NCBI RefSeq assembly: GCF_001682865.1
Contig: NZ_MAQX01000011.1
Coordinates: forward strand, 936,519-1,000,518
Reading direction: 5' to 3'
Length of the DNA stretch: 64,000 nt
From: Bacillus sp. FJAT-26390
Lineage (GTDB): Bacteria; Bacillota; Bacilli; Paenibacillales; Paenibacillaceae
Shown: piece after piece, positions 1 through 8,389 of the stretch
Layout of the letters: each line of letters opens with the position of its first letter
Numbering within the stretch: the stretch's first letter is position 1
Translations under genes and position numbers: made by a program
Notes under the pieces: model-generated
What the model was told of the DNA's origin: nothing
The model's input: only the letters and a program-made list of their open reading frames with translations
Database searches by the model: none

Positions 1-734
1 GTAACACCGGTAATCCGCTCAATCCCCGTTACTTCCTTCTCCGTGCTGAGAATGACGCGCTCTTTCGGGAATTGCTTCTTAATCTCCTTCAAGCTGCCCT
101 TTAATACTACATTTGAGCGATGCAAAATGGTAATGTTCCGGCATAGCTCCTCGACATGCTCCATGCGGTGAGTAGAGAATAGGATGCTTGTGCCTGCGTC
201 GCGCAGCTCCTTGACCGTTGATTTTAACAGCTCGACGTTAACCGGATCGAGTCCGCTGAACGCTTCATCCAGTATGACGATTTTCGGAGAATGAATGACG
301 CCGGCGATAAATTGGATTTTTTGCTGGTTGCCTTTAGACAGCTCTTCGACCTTCTTATTGTAATACTCCGGTACCTCGAAGCGATCGAGCCACTTTTTCA
401 AGTTTTGCTCCGCGTCCTTCTTCGACATGCCGCGCAGCTGAGCTAAATAAATGAGCTGGTCGCTAACGCGCACCTTTGGATACAGGCCTCTTTCCTCCGG
501 CAAATAACCGAGATTACGAAGCTGATCATTGCTGTAAGCTTTCCCGTTGTACAAAATTTTCCCCTCGTCTGGGTAAATGAGGCCAAGCACCATCCGCATC
601 GTCGTTGTTTTGCCCGCCCCGTTGGCGCCAAGCAGACCGTAGATTTCACCCTCGCTAACCTCTAAGCTAATACCATTGACAGCTGTCTTATCCCCGTACT
701 GCTTTACAACATCTTCGACTATTAATGGATTCAT
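1..734 (-). CDS. ABC transporter ATP-binding protein (NatA/YhaQ-like), 3' end outside window
   Basis: Translated from the ATG at 732-734 this frame stays open to the window edge, so the C-terminus is missing. It begins MNPLIVEDVVKQYGDKTAV and shows a full nucleotide-binding domain: Walker A GANGAGKTTT near residue 38, a Q-loop region ending LPEERGLYP, the ABC signature LSKGNQQK, Walker B IVILDEAFSGLDP and the switch histidine in STHRMEH. That set is typical of ABC-2 drug/ion exporter ATPases of the NatA/YhaQ type. Its ATG overlaps the TGA of the preceding ATPase (ATGA), so the two are translationally coupled. A permease partner probably follows beyond position 1. The substrate cannot be read from the sequence. 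Confidence 0.88.
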   Translation of the reverse strand, partial: MNPLIVEDVVKQYGDKTAVNGISLEVSEGEIYGLLGANGAGKTTTMRMVLGLIYPDEGKILYNGKAYSNDQLRNLGYLPEERGLYPKVRVSDQLIYLAQLRGMSKKDAEQNLKKWLDRFEVPEYYNKKVEELSKGNQQKIQFIAGVIHSPKIVILDEAFSGLDPVNVELLKSTVKELRDAGTSILFSTHRMEHVEELCRNITILHRSNVVLKGSLKEIKKQFPKERVILSTEKEVTGIERITGV

Positions 735-1669
735 TTTGTTGCCCCCTTTGTTTCATTCGTTCTTGAGCTTAGCCTATCTTGCATCAGTAACGCATTCATA
801 ATTTCATCAAGCTCGAGCGCCTGTCTGCTGACGATTTGATAACCCTCTGCTGCACACCAATCTTCTGCTTCAGCTGCTTTGTTCGTCGTGACGCGATACG
901 TCATTCCACCCGTATGCTCGACTCCGCATTGCCCTGGCATGAATGCTGCCTTCTTCGGAGTCAGGCCGGCGCCGCTGACAAATATCGTAAACCAGCTGCT
1001 GAACAATTCGTCCTTCTCATAGATGCCAAGCACCCGTCCCTGAGCCATAAATACGATAAAATCGGCAAGACGCTTCACTTCTTCAATAATGTGGGAACTC
1101 ATAAGAATGGTACGATCACCTTGGTCCATATACCGGTGAAGCACCTCGATCATCATCTTCCAAGCAAGCGGATCAAGCCCTGAGGATGGTTCATCCAGCA
1201 GCAGAAGGTCAGGATGATGGGCCAGCGATAATACAAACTCGAACTTGCGGCGCATCCCTTTGGACATTTTGCCAAGCAACTGGTTATCGTCGACCTCCAG
1301 CAGATGCAGCAGCTCACGATAACGATTAACATCCCAGTTGTTATACCAGAACCGGTGAAACTCCGCCTTCTCCGTCCCCTTCATGCCATTCTCATGTATA
1401 GAAGACTGGTCATGCAGGTAACCGATTCTTTTCTTCAGCTCTGTTCCCAGTCCCTTCTCCACTTGATGGCCAAGCAGCTGAATCGACCCTTCATCCGCTT
1501 TGTCAAGATTAAGCATTAAGCGGAACGTCGAGCTCTTGCCAGAGCCGTTCGGACCAACAATAGCTGTGATGTAGCCGCTCGGAATACTCATATGAAGTGG
1601 CCCTAGCTTGAAGTTCGAGCGATTCTGCACAACGCCGTCCAGTTGAATTGCGATCGTATCATCTATCAT
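731..1669 (-). CDS. ABC transporter ATP-binding protein, YtrB-like
   Basis: Cytoplasmic ATPase of an ABC-2 type transporter, about 312 residues. Walker A is VGPNGSGKSS, the signature is MSKGMRRKF, Walker B is LLLLDEPSSGLDP and the switch region is SSHIIEEV. About 90 residues follow the ATPase core, as in YtrB. I prefer the ATG at 1669 (MIDDTIAIQ) because AAAGGGATGGG lies just upstream; an in-frame ATG at 1690 would overlap the GntR stop region. It sits 13 bp after the GntR gene, as ytrB follows ytrA in Bacillus subtilis, and overlaps the next ATPase by 4 bp. Function is inferred from family and context; the cargo is unknown. Confidence 0.85.
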   Translation of the reverse strand: MIDDTIAIQLDGVVQNRSNFKLGPLHMSIPSGYITAIVGPNGSGKSSTFRLMLNLDKADEGSIQLLGHQVEKGLGTELKKRIGYLHDQSSIHENGMKGTEKAEFHRFWYNNWDVNRYRELLHLLEVDDNQLLGKMSKGMRRKFEFVLSLAHHPDLLLLDEPSSGLDPLAWKMMIEVLHRYMDQGDRTILMSSHIIEEVKRLADFIVFMAQGRVLGIYEKDELFSSWFTIFVSGAGLTPKKAAFMPGQCGVEHTGGMTYRVTTNKAAEAEDWCAAEGYQIVSRQALELDEIMNALLMQDRLSSRTNETKGATK

Positions 1670-1682
1670 GCGTCCCATCCCT

Positions 1683-2069
1683 TTACTCAAAATGTTTATT
1701 CATCGCTTCTTTAAACATCGTCTCCAGCTCTTCCTCCGTACATTGAACCCGCTTGCCGGCGACTACCGCCAGCTCCAGCGCCTCGATGACTGCAGCAAGC
1801 CGGTGCCGATCACGTTCCTGCTCTCCGACCTGCGCGACATAAGTTCCGGTGCCTTGCCGCGTTCGCAGCAAGCCTTCTGCTTCCAAATCGTTATATACCC
1901 GCTTTACGGTGATAACGCTGCATTTCACCGTCTGTGCCAGCTCGCGGATCGAAGGGAGCAATGTTCCCTCCGCCAGCTGACCGCTTACAATCAATGCACG
2001 CAGCTGTACTTCAATTTGATGATAGAGCGGCTCTGCGCTTTGCTCGTTTATTTGTATGGGCAGCCGCAT
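1683..2069 (-). CDS. GntR-family transcriptional regulator, YtrA subfamily
   Basis: Short GntR regulator of about 128 residues. The N-terminal winged helix includes EPLYHQIEVQLRALIVSG, LPSIRELAQ and the recognition segment VITVKRVYNDLEAEGLL. Only a short helical tail follows (EALELAVVAGKRVQCTEEE), which is the YtrA subfamily layout without a large effector domain. The ATG at 2069 has AAGG about 8 nt upstream; an in-frame GTG at 2078 is the alternative. Members of this subfamily repress the ABC operon that encodes them, so it probably binds the palindrome at 2855-2884. The inducer cannot be seen; in B. subtilis ytr responds to cell-wall antibiotics. Confidence 0.85.
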   Translation of the reverse strand: MRLPIQINEQSAEPLYHQIEVQLRALIVSGQLAEGTLLPSIRELAQTVKCSVITVKRVYNDLEAEGLLRTRQGTGTYVAQVGEQERDRHRLAAVIEALELAVVAGKRVQCTEEELETMFKEAMNKHFE

Positions 2070-2098
2070 GACCTTCACCTTCTTCCATTCTCTAATGA

Positions 2099-2824
2099 CT
2101 ATGCGCTATAGCTGCGTTTTTCCAGTCGATTTTCGATTCGATTCACGCCTATAAGGATTGCTATGACACTTACGGCGATTGACGCTATTGCGATCCACCA
2201 GTGCCCATCATCGATAGCCTGCAGTGATGCGGAAACGATATTGCCAACCTTGAAGTAGGTTAAACTAATTGAAATTGCGAGAAATACAAAAATATAAATC
2301 AAATTAAACAGAAAGTACATTTTGCCGGAATGACCGACTTCCCAGTAGACGTAAGCAACCGCCATCGATAAGGAATAACCAAACCAGAAGATGGCATACA
2401 GTACAAAGTGCAAGACAGATATTTCGGCTCCCATGTTTCGTAAGATAAGGAATTGCAGTATAAAAAATACTAGCTGCGTTATAACCAACACGATCGTTAG
2501 ATGCGTAATGCGTCCAATCGCTATTTGTTTGGAGGAGATAGGCAGCGTTCTCCAATATGCCATTTTTTTCGTATAGGAATTATCCTTCCAATAACGCATC
2601 ATCGTTTGATTAAGTACAAACCCCATGCAAGGAAGTAACGTTAAATAAATAAAATCCATTGCCCAATTCAACATGACATCTCGCTGTCCGCTTGCGACAT
2701 CTTTTAACAATGGAACCGTGAATAACAATAAATAGCCGACAAACAATAATGTGAAAAGACTTTTCCAACCATCCTTAGTCAGCTCATGCTTTGTTAAATA
2801 CCAAGCGCCCTTCCATAAACCCAC
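2099..2824 (-). CDS. ABC-2 type membrane permease, first gene of the operon
   Basis: About 241 residues with roughly six hydrophobic segments (for example LFTLLFVGYLLLFTVPLL, FIYLTLLPCMGFVLN, FVLYAIFWFGYSLSMAVAY, IAIASIAVSVIAILIGV) and a charged, Arg-rich tail. It has no recognised substrate motif and fits a compact ABC-2 permease. I choose the GTG at 2824 because GAGGGGAG lies 8 nt upstream. An in-frame ATG at 2854 falls inside the promoter/operator, and the frame extends still further upstream through the promoter, so longer versions are unlikely. It precedes the GntR gene by 29 bp and is the first gene transcribed. It likely pairs with one of the two downstream ATPases. Confidence 0.75.
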   Translation of the reverse strand: MGLWKGAWYLTKHELTKDGWKSLFTLLFVGYLLLFTVPLLKDVASGQRDVMLNWAMDFIYLTLLPCMGFVLNQTMMRYWKDNSYTKKMAYWRTLPISSKQIAIGRITHLTIVLVITQLVFFILQFLILRNMGAEISVLHFVLYAIFWFGYSLSMAVAYVYWEVGHSGKMYFLFNLIYIFVFLAISISLTYFKVGNIVSASLQAIDDGHWWIAIASIAVSVIAILIGVNRIENRLEKRSYSA

Positions 2825-2854
2825 AGCACTCGCTCCCCTCGATCGATCAGTCAT

Positions 2855-2907
2855 TATACTGTATATATCTTTATACACAGTATATTCACTGTATACACCA
2901 TTGTCAA
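2855..2907 (-). promoter_or_regulatory. SigA promoter embedded in a GntR/YtrA-type operator
   Basis: On the minus strand there is TTGACA (2902-2907), a 17-bp spacer and TATACT (2879-2884). Positions 2855-2884 form an inverted repeat, TATACTGTATATA - 4 bp - TATACACAGTATA, with 12 of 13 positions matching. It covers the -10 box and the start region. A further half site (ACTGTATA) lies in the spacer at 2888-2895. The layout suggests steric repression by the GntR protein of the operon. Confidence 0.75.
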
Positions 2908-2923
2908 CCCTTACCAATAAAAT

Positions 2924-2972
2924 AAAAAAAGCCCTGCTTCCGAAAGAGTTTTCTCTCTCGAATGCAAGGCTT
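2924..2972 (-). terminator. Rho-independent terminator of the cta operon
   Basis: On the minus strand, after the DUF420 stop, AAGCCTTGC...GCAGGGCTT forms a long stem with an inner GAGAG/CTCTT pairing, followed by TTTTTTTATT. It separates the oxidase operon from the promoter of the next operon. Confidence 0.8.
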
Positions 2973-2993
2973 CCGCATAAATGGTTACACGTA

Positions 2994-3458
2994 TTACCAC
3001 CCGAAAATCGCATCAATTACAGGTTTTGTATGCCCGCCCGGATACATCAAGTAAAGCAAGACGTATACCATTGTACCTGTAATGGCGGTCACGAACCAAA
3101 TGAGCGAAGTAACCTTTCCCCACTTACGATGCTTAGCGAATTTCTTCTTATAGCCGAGCGTAAGCGTCGTAATGCCAAATACGGCAGCAACTGTCGCAAG
3201 AACGATATGGAATAATAAAAATACGAGATAATAGGGCTTTAAGCCATCCGGACCGCCCCATGAGGTGTTCCCTACAAAAATCGTTCGCGACATGTATACG
3301 ATAAAAAAGATTGTCGCAGCTACCGCAGCATAGAACATCACCTTCTGATGTTCCTCCAGCCTGCGCTTGATAGCCAGCCTCCACCCTACGGCTACCAGTA
3401 CTGCACTTAGCACGATGAAGAAGGTGCTTATTGTCGGCATAATATTATTAATGTTCAA
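2994..3458 (-). CDS. DUF420 membrane protein (YozB/CtaM-like) at the end of the cta operon
   Basis: A 154-residue protein with four to five transmembrane helices (ISTFFIVLSAVLVAVGW, VMFYAAVAATIFFIVYM, YLVFLLFHIVLATVAAVFG, SLIWFVTAITGTMVYVLLY). It has the DUF420 features HRKWGKVTSLIW and a conserved Arg/His pair. DUF420 proteins commonly sit next to heme-copper oxidase genes, and the staphylococcal member CtaM is needed for oxidase activity, so an assembly role is reasonable. The start is a TTG at 3458 with AGGTGGGG upstream. It lies 35 bp after ctaG and just before the operon terminator. The exact role here is inferred. Confidence 0.8.
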   Translation of the reverse strand: MNINNIMPTISTFFIVLSAVLVAVGWRLAIKRRLEEHQKVMFYAAVAATIFFIVYMSRTIFVGNTSWGGPDGLKPYYLVFLLFHIVLATVAAVFGITTLTLGYKKKFAKHRKWGKVTSLIWFVTAITGTMVYVLLYLMYPGGHTKPVIDAIFGW

Positions 3459-3493
3459 CTCTACCCCACCTATTGTTCTTATAATGAATGTTG

Positions 3494-4390
3494 CTATGCC
3501 GTACCGGTATTCGTATTTGGCAAATCATCTTCCGTATGCTCGCGTTTGAACCACTGCCTGAAAATATACGCCAAAATAATGCCGTACATAATCTCCTGCA
3601 CGAATTTCATCACGATTCCGCCAAGCTGCTGATCTTCAACGACATCCATTATATTAAAAAACTGCGGGCCGCTGAAGCTCTCTAGCAATCGACTTGGATC
3701 GCCAGAAACACAATATCCCATCGCAGTTACCCATACGTTAGGATCGCTGTAGATCGCATACATAGACGTTTTCGCAAAAATAATTAAGGCACACGCCGGC
3801 GTGAGCAGCATCCCGTTTGCAAATACATAAGCCATTCTCTTCAAATCGGTTAGTCTTGCCCACTCCGGTACAGGGACGGCAATTTGCCACCACATCATAA
3901 ATGAAGTTACAAGCAATACTAAATAATAAAGACGATGCACAGCAAAGTGCGTCATCACATAGTCATGGACGATTGGAATATGGTATACCGAAAATAATAC
4001 ATTAAACAGCACGAGACAAATGACCGGGTGCATCATAAAGCTGAACTTTTTCCAAAAAGGAACCGAGAACATCTTTTTCCATAAGAAGCTTGGCACGCCA
4101 AGCAAAACGAGCGGCGGTACAATCAAATAAGATACAGACATATTGATCATATGAAATGTAAACATAAGGTGGCCTAATAGATTAAAAGGCCCACCGTGCA
4201 CCAAATAAAACATAACGGCAGCGGAGACGAACATTACCTTTTGCAGCCTAGTTGCAGCCGGTGCTTGCGGGGCATTCTTTTCACGCCATGGACCGATTAG
4301 GTAGAAATATAGAATGACAATAGCCGCCATTCCGAACAGAAACATGGGGGTCCACAATTCCTCGAAGCGGAAATACTGTAAGCCAAGCAT
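3494..4390 (-). CDS. ctaG: CtaG, cytochrome c oxidase (caa3) assembly factor
   Basis: Multi-pass membrane protein of about 298 residues of the Bacillus caa3_CtaG family, needed for assembly of the copper centres of caa3 oxidase. Typical stretches are the GGPFNLLGHLMFTFHM motif, the histidines in MSVSYLIVPP and VYHIPIVHDY, and the C-terminal QQLGGIVMKFVQEI. The ATG at 4390 (MLGLQYFRF) has AAAGGAG upstream. The longer frame starting at 4471 begins inside a terminator hairpin and is rejected. It is the fifth cta gene but is separated from ctaF by a hairpin at 4431-4465, so it may be made at a lower level than the structural subunits. Confidence 0.92.
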   Translation of the reverse strand: MLGLQYFRFEELWTPMFLFGMAAIVILYFYLIGPWREKNAPQAPAATRLQKVMFVSAAVMFYLVHGGPFNLLGHLMFTFHMINMSVSYLIVPPLVLLGVPSFLWKKMFSVPFWKKFSFMMHPVICLVLFNVLFSVYHIPIVHDYVMTHFAVHRLYYLVLLVTSFMMWWQIAVPVPEWARLTDLKRMAYVFANGMLLTPACALIIFAKTSMYAIYSDPNVWVTAMGYCVSGDPSRLLESFSGPQFFNIMDVVEDQQLGGIVMKFVQEIMYGIILAYIFRQWFKREHTEDDLPNTNTGTA

Positions 4391-4430
4391 CGTGGAAGCT
4401 CCTTTCAATAACGCTAACCTATTTTTACAA

Positions 4431-4465
4431 AAGAGGAGGGACCCAAGCCTCGGGACCCTCCTCTC
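4431..4465 (-). terminator. Hairpin terminator/attenuator between ctaF and ctaG
   Basis: On the minus strand GAGGAGGG-T-CCC pairs with GGG-T-CCCTCCTC (one T/T mismatch) and is followed by TTTTGT. It lies directly after the ctaF stop and before the ctaG ribosome site, so it could act as a partial terminator setting the ratio of oxidase subunits to assembly factor. Confidence 0.75.
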
Positions 4466-4482
4466 CTCCAATCAATCGGCGA

Positions 4483-4800
4483 TTACCACCAAGCCCAGTA
4501 CTCGGCCATGATGACACAAGTGAATACGATGAATACGCCAGTCAAAATGCCGATAATGGCGAATGTATGACCGCGGTCTTTCATATGCATCCAGAATGCC
4601 ATTTGAACGAATACTTGCAAAACGGCTAATCCGACTAAAATAATGTAAATGAAATCTTTGTTGATCTCTCCGCTGATTACAGTCGCAAATGCGATGAACG
4701 TAAGCAGGATGGAGAAAATAAAGGCGATGATATGCTTCTTCGGTCCTTCGACCTTATGACGCTTGGGGCTTTCCTCTGTGGCAGTGTGATTGCTGGCCAT
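4483..4800 (-). CDS. ctaF: Cytochrome c oxidase caa3 subunit IV (CtaF)
   Basis: A 105-residue protein with three transmembrane helices (HIIAFIFSILLTFIAFATV, FIYIILVGLAVLQVFVQMAFW, FAIIGILTGVFIVFTCVIM) and the subunit IV motif FWMHMKDRGH. It is the small non-catalytic subunit of bacterial caa3 oxidase and helps assembly or stability of the CuB site. It follows ctaE by 3 bp and is followed by a terminator hairpin. Length and context match Bacillus ctaF. Confidence 0.9.
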   Translation of the reverse strand: MASNHTATEESPKRHKVEGPKKHIIAFIFSILLTFIAFATVISGEINKDFIYIILVGLAVLQVFVQMAFWMHMKDRGHTFAIIGILTGVFIVFTCVIMAEYWAWW

Positions 4801-4803
4801 GGA

Positions 4804-5421
4804 TTAAACCACCTTTCCCATCAAGTAAACGACGGTGAAAATGAATACCCATACAACGTCGATAAAGTGCCAGTACATACCGGCTACATATACCTTTGGT
4901 GCGGTAACGACAGTCAAGCCTTTTCTTGCGAGCTGAATGATGATCAATGTGATCCACGTAATACCGAAAGCAACGTGCGCTCCGTGGAAACCAACGAGCG
5001 TGTAGAACGAGGAGCTGAATGCGCTCGTCGTAAAGCCGTGGCCTTCATGTACATAGTGGTAGAACTCATAAATCTCTAGTCCAAGGAATGCTGCGCCTAG
5101 AACAACGGTAATGATAAGCCAATTAATAAGCGCCTTTACCCTATTCGTATGCAACGCGTGAACAGCGAATACGCTGGTCAAGCTTGATGTAAGCAATAGT
5201 GCAGTCGCAAGCGCGACAAGCGGAAGCTGAAACAGCTCATCTGCAGTTGGACCGTCAAGCACTTGGTTGCGTAGAGCTAGGAACGCTGAGAACAAAGTTC
5301 CGAACAATACCGTCTCGCCGCCAAGGAAAAGCCAGAAGCCTAATACTTTATTGCGTCCCTCGAGGGTCGCCTTTTCGGGCTCATGAGGCAATTGCCCCTC
5401 TACATGCGAATGCGCACTCAT
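4804..5421 (-). CDS. ctaE: Cytochrome c oxidase caa3 subunit III (CtaE)
   Basis: A 205-residue protein with five transmembrane helices, the short bacterial form of subunit III. Diagnostic segments are GFWLFLGGETVLFGTLF with the helix I acidic residue, FYTLVGFHGAHVAFG, and the C-terminal MYWHFIDVVWVFIFTVVY. It supports proton uptake and oxygen access for subunit I. Its ATG overlaps the ctaD stop (ATGA at 5418-5421), giving translational coupling. Confidence 0.95.
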   Translation of the reverse strand: MSAHSHVEGQLPHEPEKATLEGRNKVLGFWLFLGGETVLFGTLFSAFLALRNQVLDGPTADELFQLPLVALATALLLTSSLTSVFAVHALHTNRVKALINWLIITVVLGAAFLGLEIYEFYHYVHEGHGFTTSAFSSSFYTLVGFHGAHVAFGITWITLIIIQLARKGLTVVTAPKVYVAGMYWHFIDVVWVFIFTVVYLMGKVV

Positions 5422-7310
5422 GCTTTCCCCCCCAAATCTCTAAGGATTTCTTCTTCTTCAATGTGGAAGCCATGATCATCGATTGTAGAACGCAGGAACA
5501 TGCATCCGAACAAGATCAGTAGGCCAAAAATACCAACAGCATAACCTGTTTTGAATGAACCGAACAAGTTGCCCCAATCATGAGCGTACATGAAACCTAA
5601 ACCTGCGATAAACAATCCAAGTCCCATAAAGAACGGCAAGATTGAAGGAGATGGCATATGAATCGGACCAATTGGCTCCGCAGGCGTCATGCCTTTGTGG
5701 CCATCCGATTTTTCTTTCCAGTATGCATCATAACCGCGCACAAGCGGCGTTTGAGCGAAGTTGTACTCTGGCGGCGGAGATGGAATCGTCCACTCCAGCG
5801 TACGGCCGTCTTCCCAAGGATCTGCCGGCGCATTTTGCGGTTTGAATGCCGTAATCACAACATTCAGCAAGAAGAAGATTGTACCGAAGCCCATCAAGAA
5901 TGCGCCAACCGTACTAATCATGTTCATTTCATTAAAGCCTAGACCGTCAAGATATGTCCAGATACGACGCGGCATACCGAGCAAGCCAAGGAAATGCTGA
6001 ATGAAGAACGTTAAGTGGAAGCCGATAAAGAATGTCCAGAAAGTCAGTTTACCAAGCGTTTCGTTTAGTACACGTCCGAACATTTTCGGCCACCAGTAGT
6101 GAAGGCCCGAGAAAATACCAAGAATCAATCCGCCTACGATAACGTAGTGGAAATGCGCTACGACAAAGTAAGAATCGTGATACTGGAAGTCGGCTGGCGC
6201 TGCTGCCAGCATGACGCCGGTAACGCCGCCCATTACGAAGGTTGGGATAAATCCAACAGCAAACAAATTCGCTGTAGTGAATTTAATGGAGCCGCCCCAC
6301 ATCGTAAACAGCCAGTTAAAGATTTTGATACCTGTCGGTACTGCGATAAGCATCGTCGCAATCGAGAACAGCGCATTCGCAACCGGTCCTAAACCAACTG
6401 TGAACATGTGATGCGCCCAAACCATGAAGCCCAAAAAGCCGATCAGGATTGTAGCGAATACCATTGAGCTGTAACCGAACAAACGTTTACGCGAGAATGT
6501 GCTTATTACCTCGGAAATAACGCCGAAGGCCGGCAGGATGAGGATATAAACCTCAGGATGCCCGAATATCCAGAAAATATGCTCCCATAGTACAGCGTTA
6601 CCGCCGCCTGAAGGATCAAAGAAATTTGCGTCAAACAATCTGTCGAACATAAGTGCCGCAAGACCAACTGCCAAAGCAGGGAATGCGAACAAGATTAGCG
6701 CTGAAGTAATGAACGCTGTCCATGTGAACATCGGCATACGCATGAACGTCATGCCTGGCGCACGCATGTTGATAATCGTTACGAGGAAGTTAATCCCCCC
6801 GATTAGTGTACCGATACCGGCTATTTGCAAGCCGAGAACGTAATAATCTACGCCATGATCACCGCTATAGGTCGTGCCTGCGAGCGGTGCGTAAGATGTC
6901 CAGCCAGCATCCGGTGCTCCACCAGTAAACCAGCTGACGTTAAGCAGCACGCCGCCGAACAGGAATGTCCAGAAGCCAAGCGAGTTAACGAAAGGGAAGG
7001 CTACGTCGCGCGCGCCGATTTGTAGCGGAACGACCGCATTCATTAGCGCGAACAACAGCGGCATGGCCGCTAGGAAGATCATCGTCGTACCGTGCATCGT
7101 AAGTAGCTCGTTGTATGTATCCGCGCTAACAAAGTCATTAAGCGGCTTCCATAATTGAACCCGAATCAAAATCGCTTCCAAACCGCCGACAAGGAAGAAA
7201 AATCCTCCAGCGATCAAATACAGTATTCCAATTTTTTTATGGTCAACCGTTGTGAGCCAGTCCATCAGACCGCTGTAACGTTTGACCTGATGCGAATGCG
7301 CATGAGCCAA
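5418..7310 (-). CDS. ctaD: Cytochrome c oxidase caa3 subunit I (CtaD)
   Basis: Catalytic heme-copper subunit, about 630 residues. Conserved ligands are visible: the heme a histidine in LLTMHGTTM (about residue 73), the CuB histidine with its Tyr in FGHPEVYILI (about 251 and 255), the histidine pair in VWAHHMFT (about 300/301), the K-channel Lys in PTGIKIF, and the heme histidines in VVAHFHYVIVGG (about 386 and 388). The best start is the TTG at 7310, placed 7 nt after AAGGAGGT; the upstream ATG at 7328 lies before this ribosome site. The extended C-terminus typical of caa3 subunit I is present. It is 29 bp after ctaC and overlaps ctaE by 4 bp. Confidence 0.95.
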   Translation of the reverse strand: MAHAHSHQVKRYSGLMDWLTTVDHKKIGILYLIAGGFFFLVGGLEAILIRVQLWKPLNDFVSADTYNELLTMHGTTMIFLAAMPLLFALMNAVVPLQIGARDVAFPFVNSLGFWTFLFGGVLLNVSWFTGGAPDAGWTSYAPLAGTTYSGDHGVDYYVLGLQIAGIGTLIGGINFLVTIINMRAPGMTFMRMPMFTWTAFITSALILFAFPALAVGLAALMFDRLFDANFFDPSGGGNAVLWEHIFWIFGHPEVYILILPAFGVISEVISTFSRKRLFGYSSMVFATILIGFLGFMVWAHHMFTVGLGPVANALFSIATMLIAVPTGIKIFNWLFTMWGGSIKFTTANLFAVGFIPTFVMGGVTGVMLAAAPADFQYHDSYFVVAHFHYVIVGGLILGIFSGLHYWWPKMFGRVLNETLGKLTFWTFFIGFHLTFFIQHFLGLLGMPRRIWTYLDGLGFNEMNMISTVGAFLMGFGTIFFLLNVVITAFKPQNAPADPWEDGRTLEWTIPSPPPEYNFAQTPLVRGYDAYWKEKSDGHKGMTPAEPIGPIHMPSPSILPFFMGLGLFIAGLGFMYAHDWGNLFGSFKTGYAVGIFGLLILFGCMFLRSTIDDHGFHIEEEEILRDLGGKA

Positions 7311-7339
7311 AGTAGGTACCTCCTTCAATCACCGATAAA

Positions 7340-8389
7340 TTATTGTTGGTAGTTAAGCTTCAGTTCAGATAAATATTTAGCAATACCTTCAAGTTCTTGA
7401 TCAGTCAAATCGATTTTGCCCATTTGGTTGCCGGGTTTAACTTCATCCGGGTTTTTAATCCATTTGTGTAAGTTATCGTAGACTGAACCTTCATTGGAAT
7501 ATTGCGGATCATCGGTGTTAACGAGTATACCTCCGACAGTCTCACGGCTTCCGATACCTGTCAAGTTAGGATAAGCCGGTCCGCCAAGGTCGCCCACAGC
7601 GTGGCAAGATAGACATTTGCTTTCGAATGCTTTCGCAATCGCAGGATCGCTTGGCAATGCTACAGGCTCTTGGAGCGCTGCTACCCAACGATCAAATGAA
7701 GACTCGTCCACTGATTTGACTTTAAAGTCCATCAAACCGTGCGAAGGTCCGCAAAGCTCGGCACATTTACCTAGGTAAACGCCTTCTTTTGGAGCCGAGA
7801 AGTACATCGCATTTACGTTTGCGCCAGGGTTTGTATCGATTTTACCTGCTAGCGATGGAATCCAGAACGAGTGAAGCACGTCTGCGGATTTCGCTTTTAC
7901 GGAAATCGTTTTGCCTTTTGGAATGATAAGTTCCTGCGCTGTTTTTACTCCGTAATCCGGATATTCAAACTCCCACCAGTATTGGTGTGAAGTAACGATT
8001 ACTTGAATCGCTTCCGGATCTTTGCTGTAGTCTTTAGCTAAGTTAAATACGGATTGTACGGTCGGAACACCCAAAATGATAAGCATGATGATCGGAATAA
8101 CTGTCCAAATGATCTCCAGCTTATGGTTACCTTCCACTTGCTTAGGAATCGTATTGTCACCTTTGCGTCTGCGAAAACGAATAATTACATACAAAGAAAT
8201 CGCAAAGACGGCAACAATCACGATTAACATGATTCCGATTGCCAGCTTCATCAGCCCGAATTGCTCTTCCGCTACAGGTCCCTGAGGATTCAGCGTCGAC
8301 AAATCGCTCCGCCCGCAAGCCGCTAGCACCAGTACCATCATGGCCATAAGCGGCGCAAGCCGTTTTACAAATCGCCACCGTTTCATCAT
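7340..8389 (-). CDS. ctaC: Cytochrome c oxidase caa3 subunit II with fused cytochrome c (CtaC)
   Basis: A 349-residue lipoprotein. The lipobox VLAAC gives Cys25, followed by two transmembrane helices (about 45-70 and 92-113) and an external CuA cupredoxin domain with ligands His173, Cys209, Glu211, Cys213, His217 and Met220 (GKCAELCGPSHGLM). A C-terminal class I cytochrome c domain carries CLSCH (Cys259/Cys262/His263) and a distal Met in GNQMGK. This subunit accepts electrons from cytochrome c and passes them to subunit I. It is the first gene of the operon, behind a strong promoter at 8503-8531. Confidence 0.96.
   Translation of the reverse strand: MMKRWRFVKRLAPLMAMMVLVLAACGRSDLSTLNPQGPVAEEQFGLMKLAIGIMLIVIVAVFAISLYVIIRFRRRKGDNTIPKQVEGNHKLEIIWTVIPIIMLIILGVPTVQSVFNLAKDYSKDPEAIQVIVTSHQYWWEFEYPDYGVKTAQELIIPKGKTISVKAKSADVLHSFWIPSLAGKIDTNPGANVNAMYFSAPKEGVYLGKCAELCGPSHGLMDFKVKSVDESSFDRWVAALQEPVALPSDPAIAKAFESKCLSCHAVGDLGGPAYPNLTGIGSRETVGGILVNTDDPQYSNEGSVYDNLHKWIKNPDEVKPGNQMGKIDLTDQELEGIAKYLSELKLNYQQ

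Noticed and set aside
4391..4471. N-terminal extension of CtaG
   Set aside because: It would be encoded by the terminator hairpin; a good ribosome site precedes the ATG at 4390.
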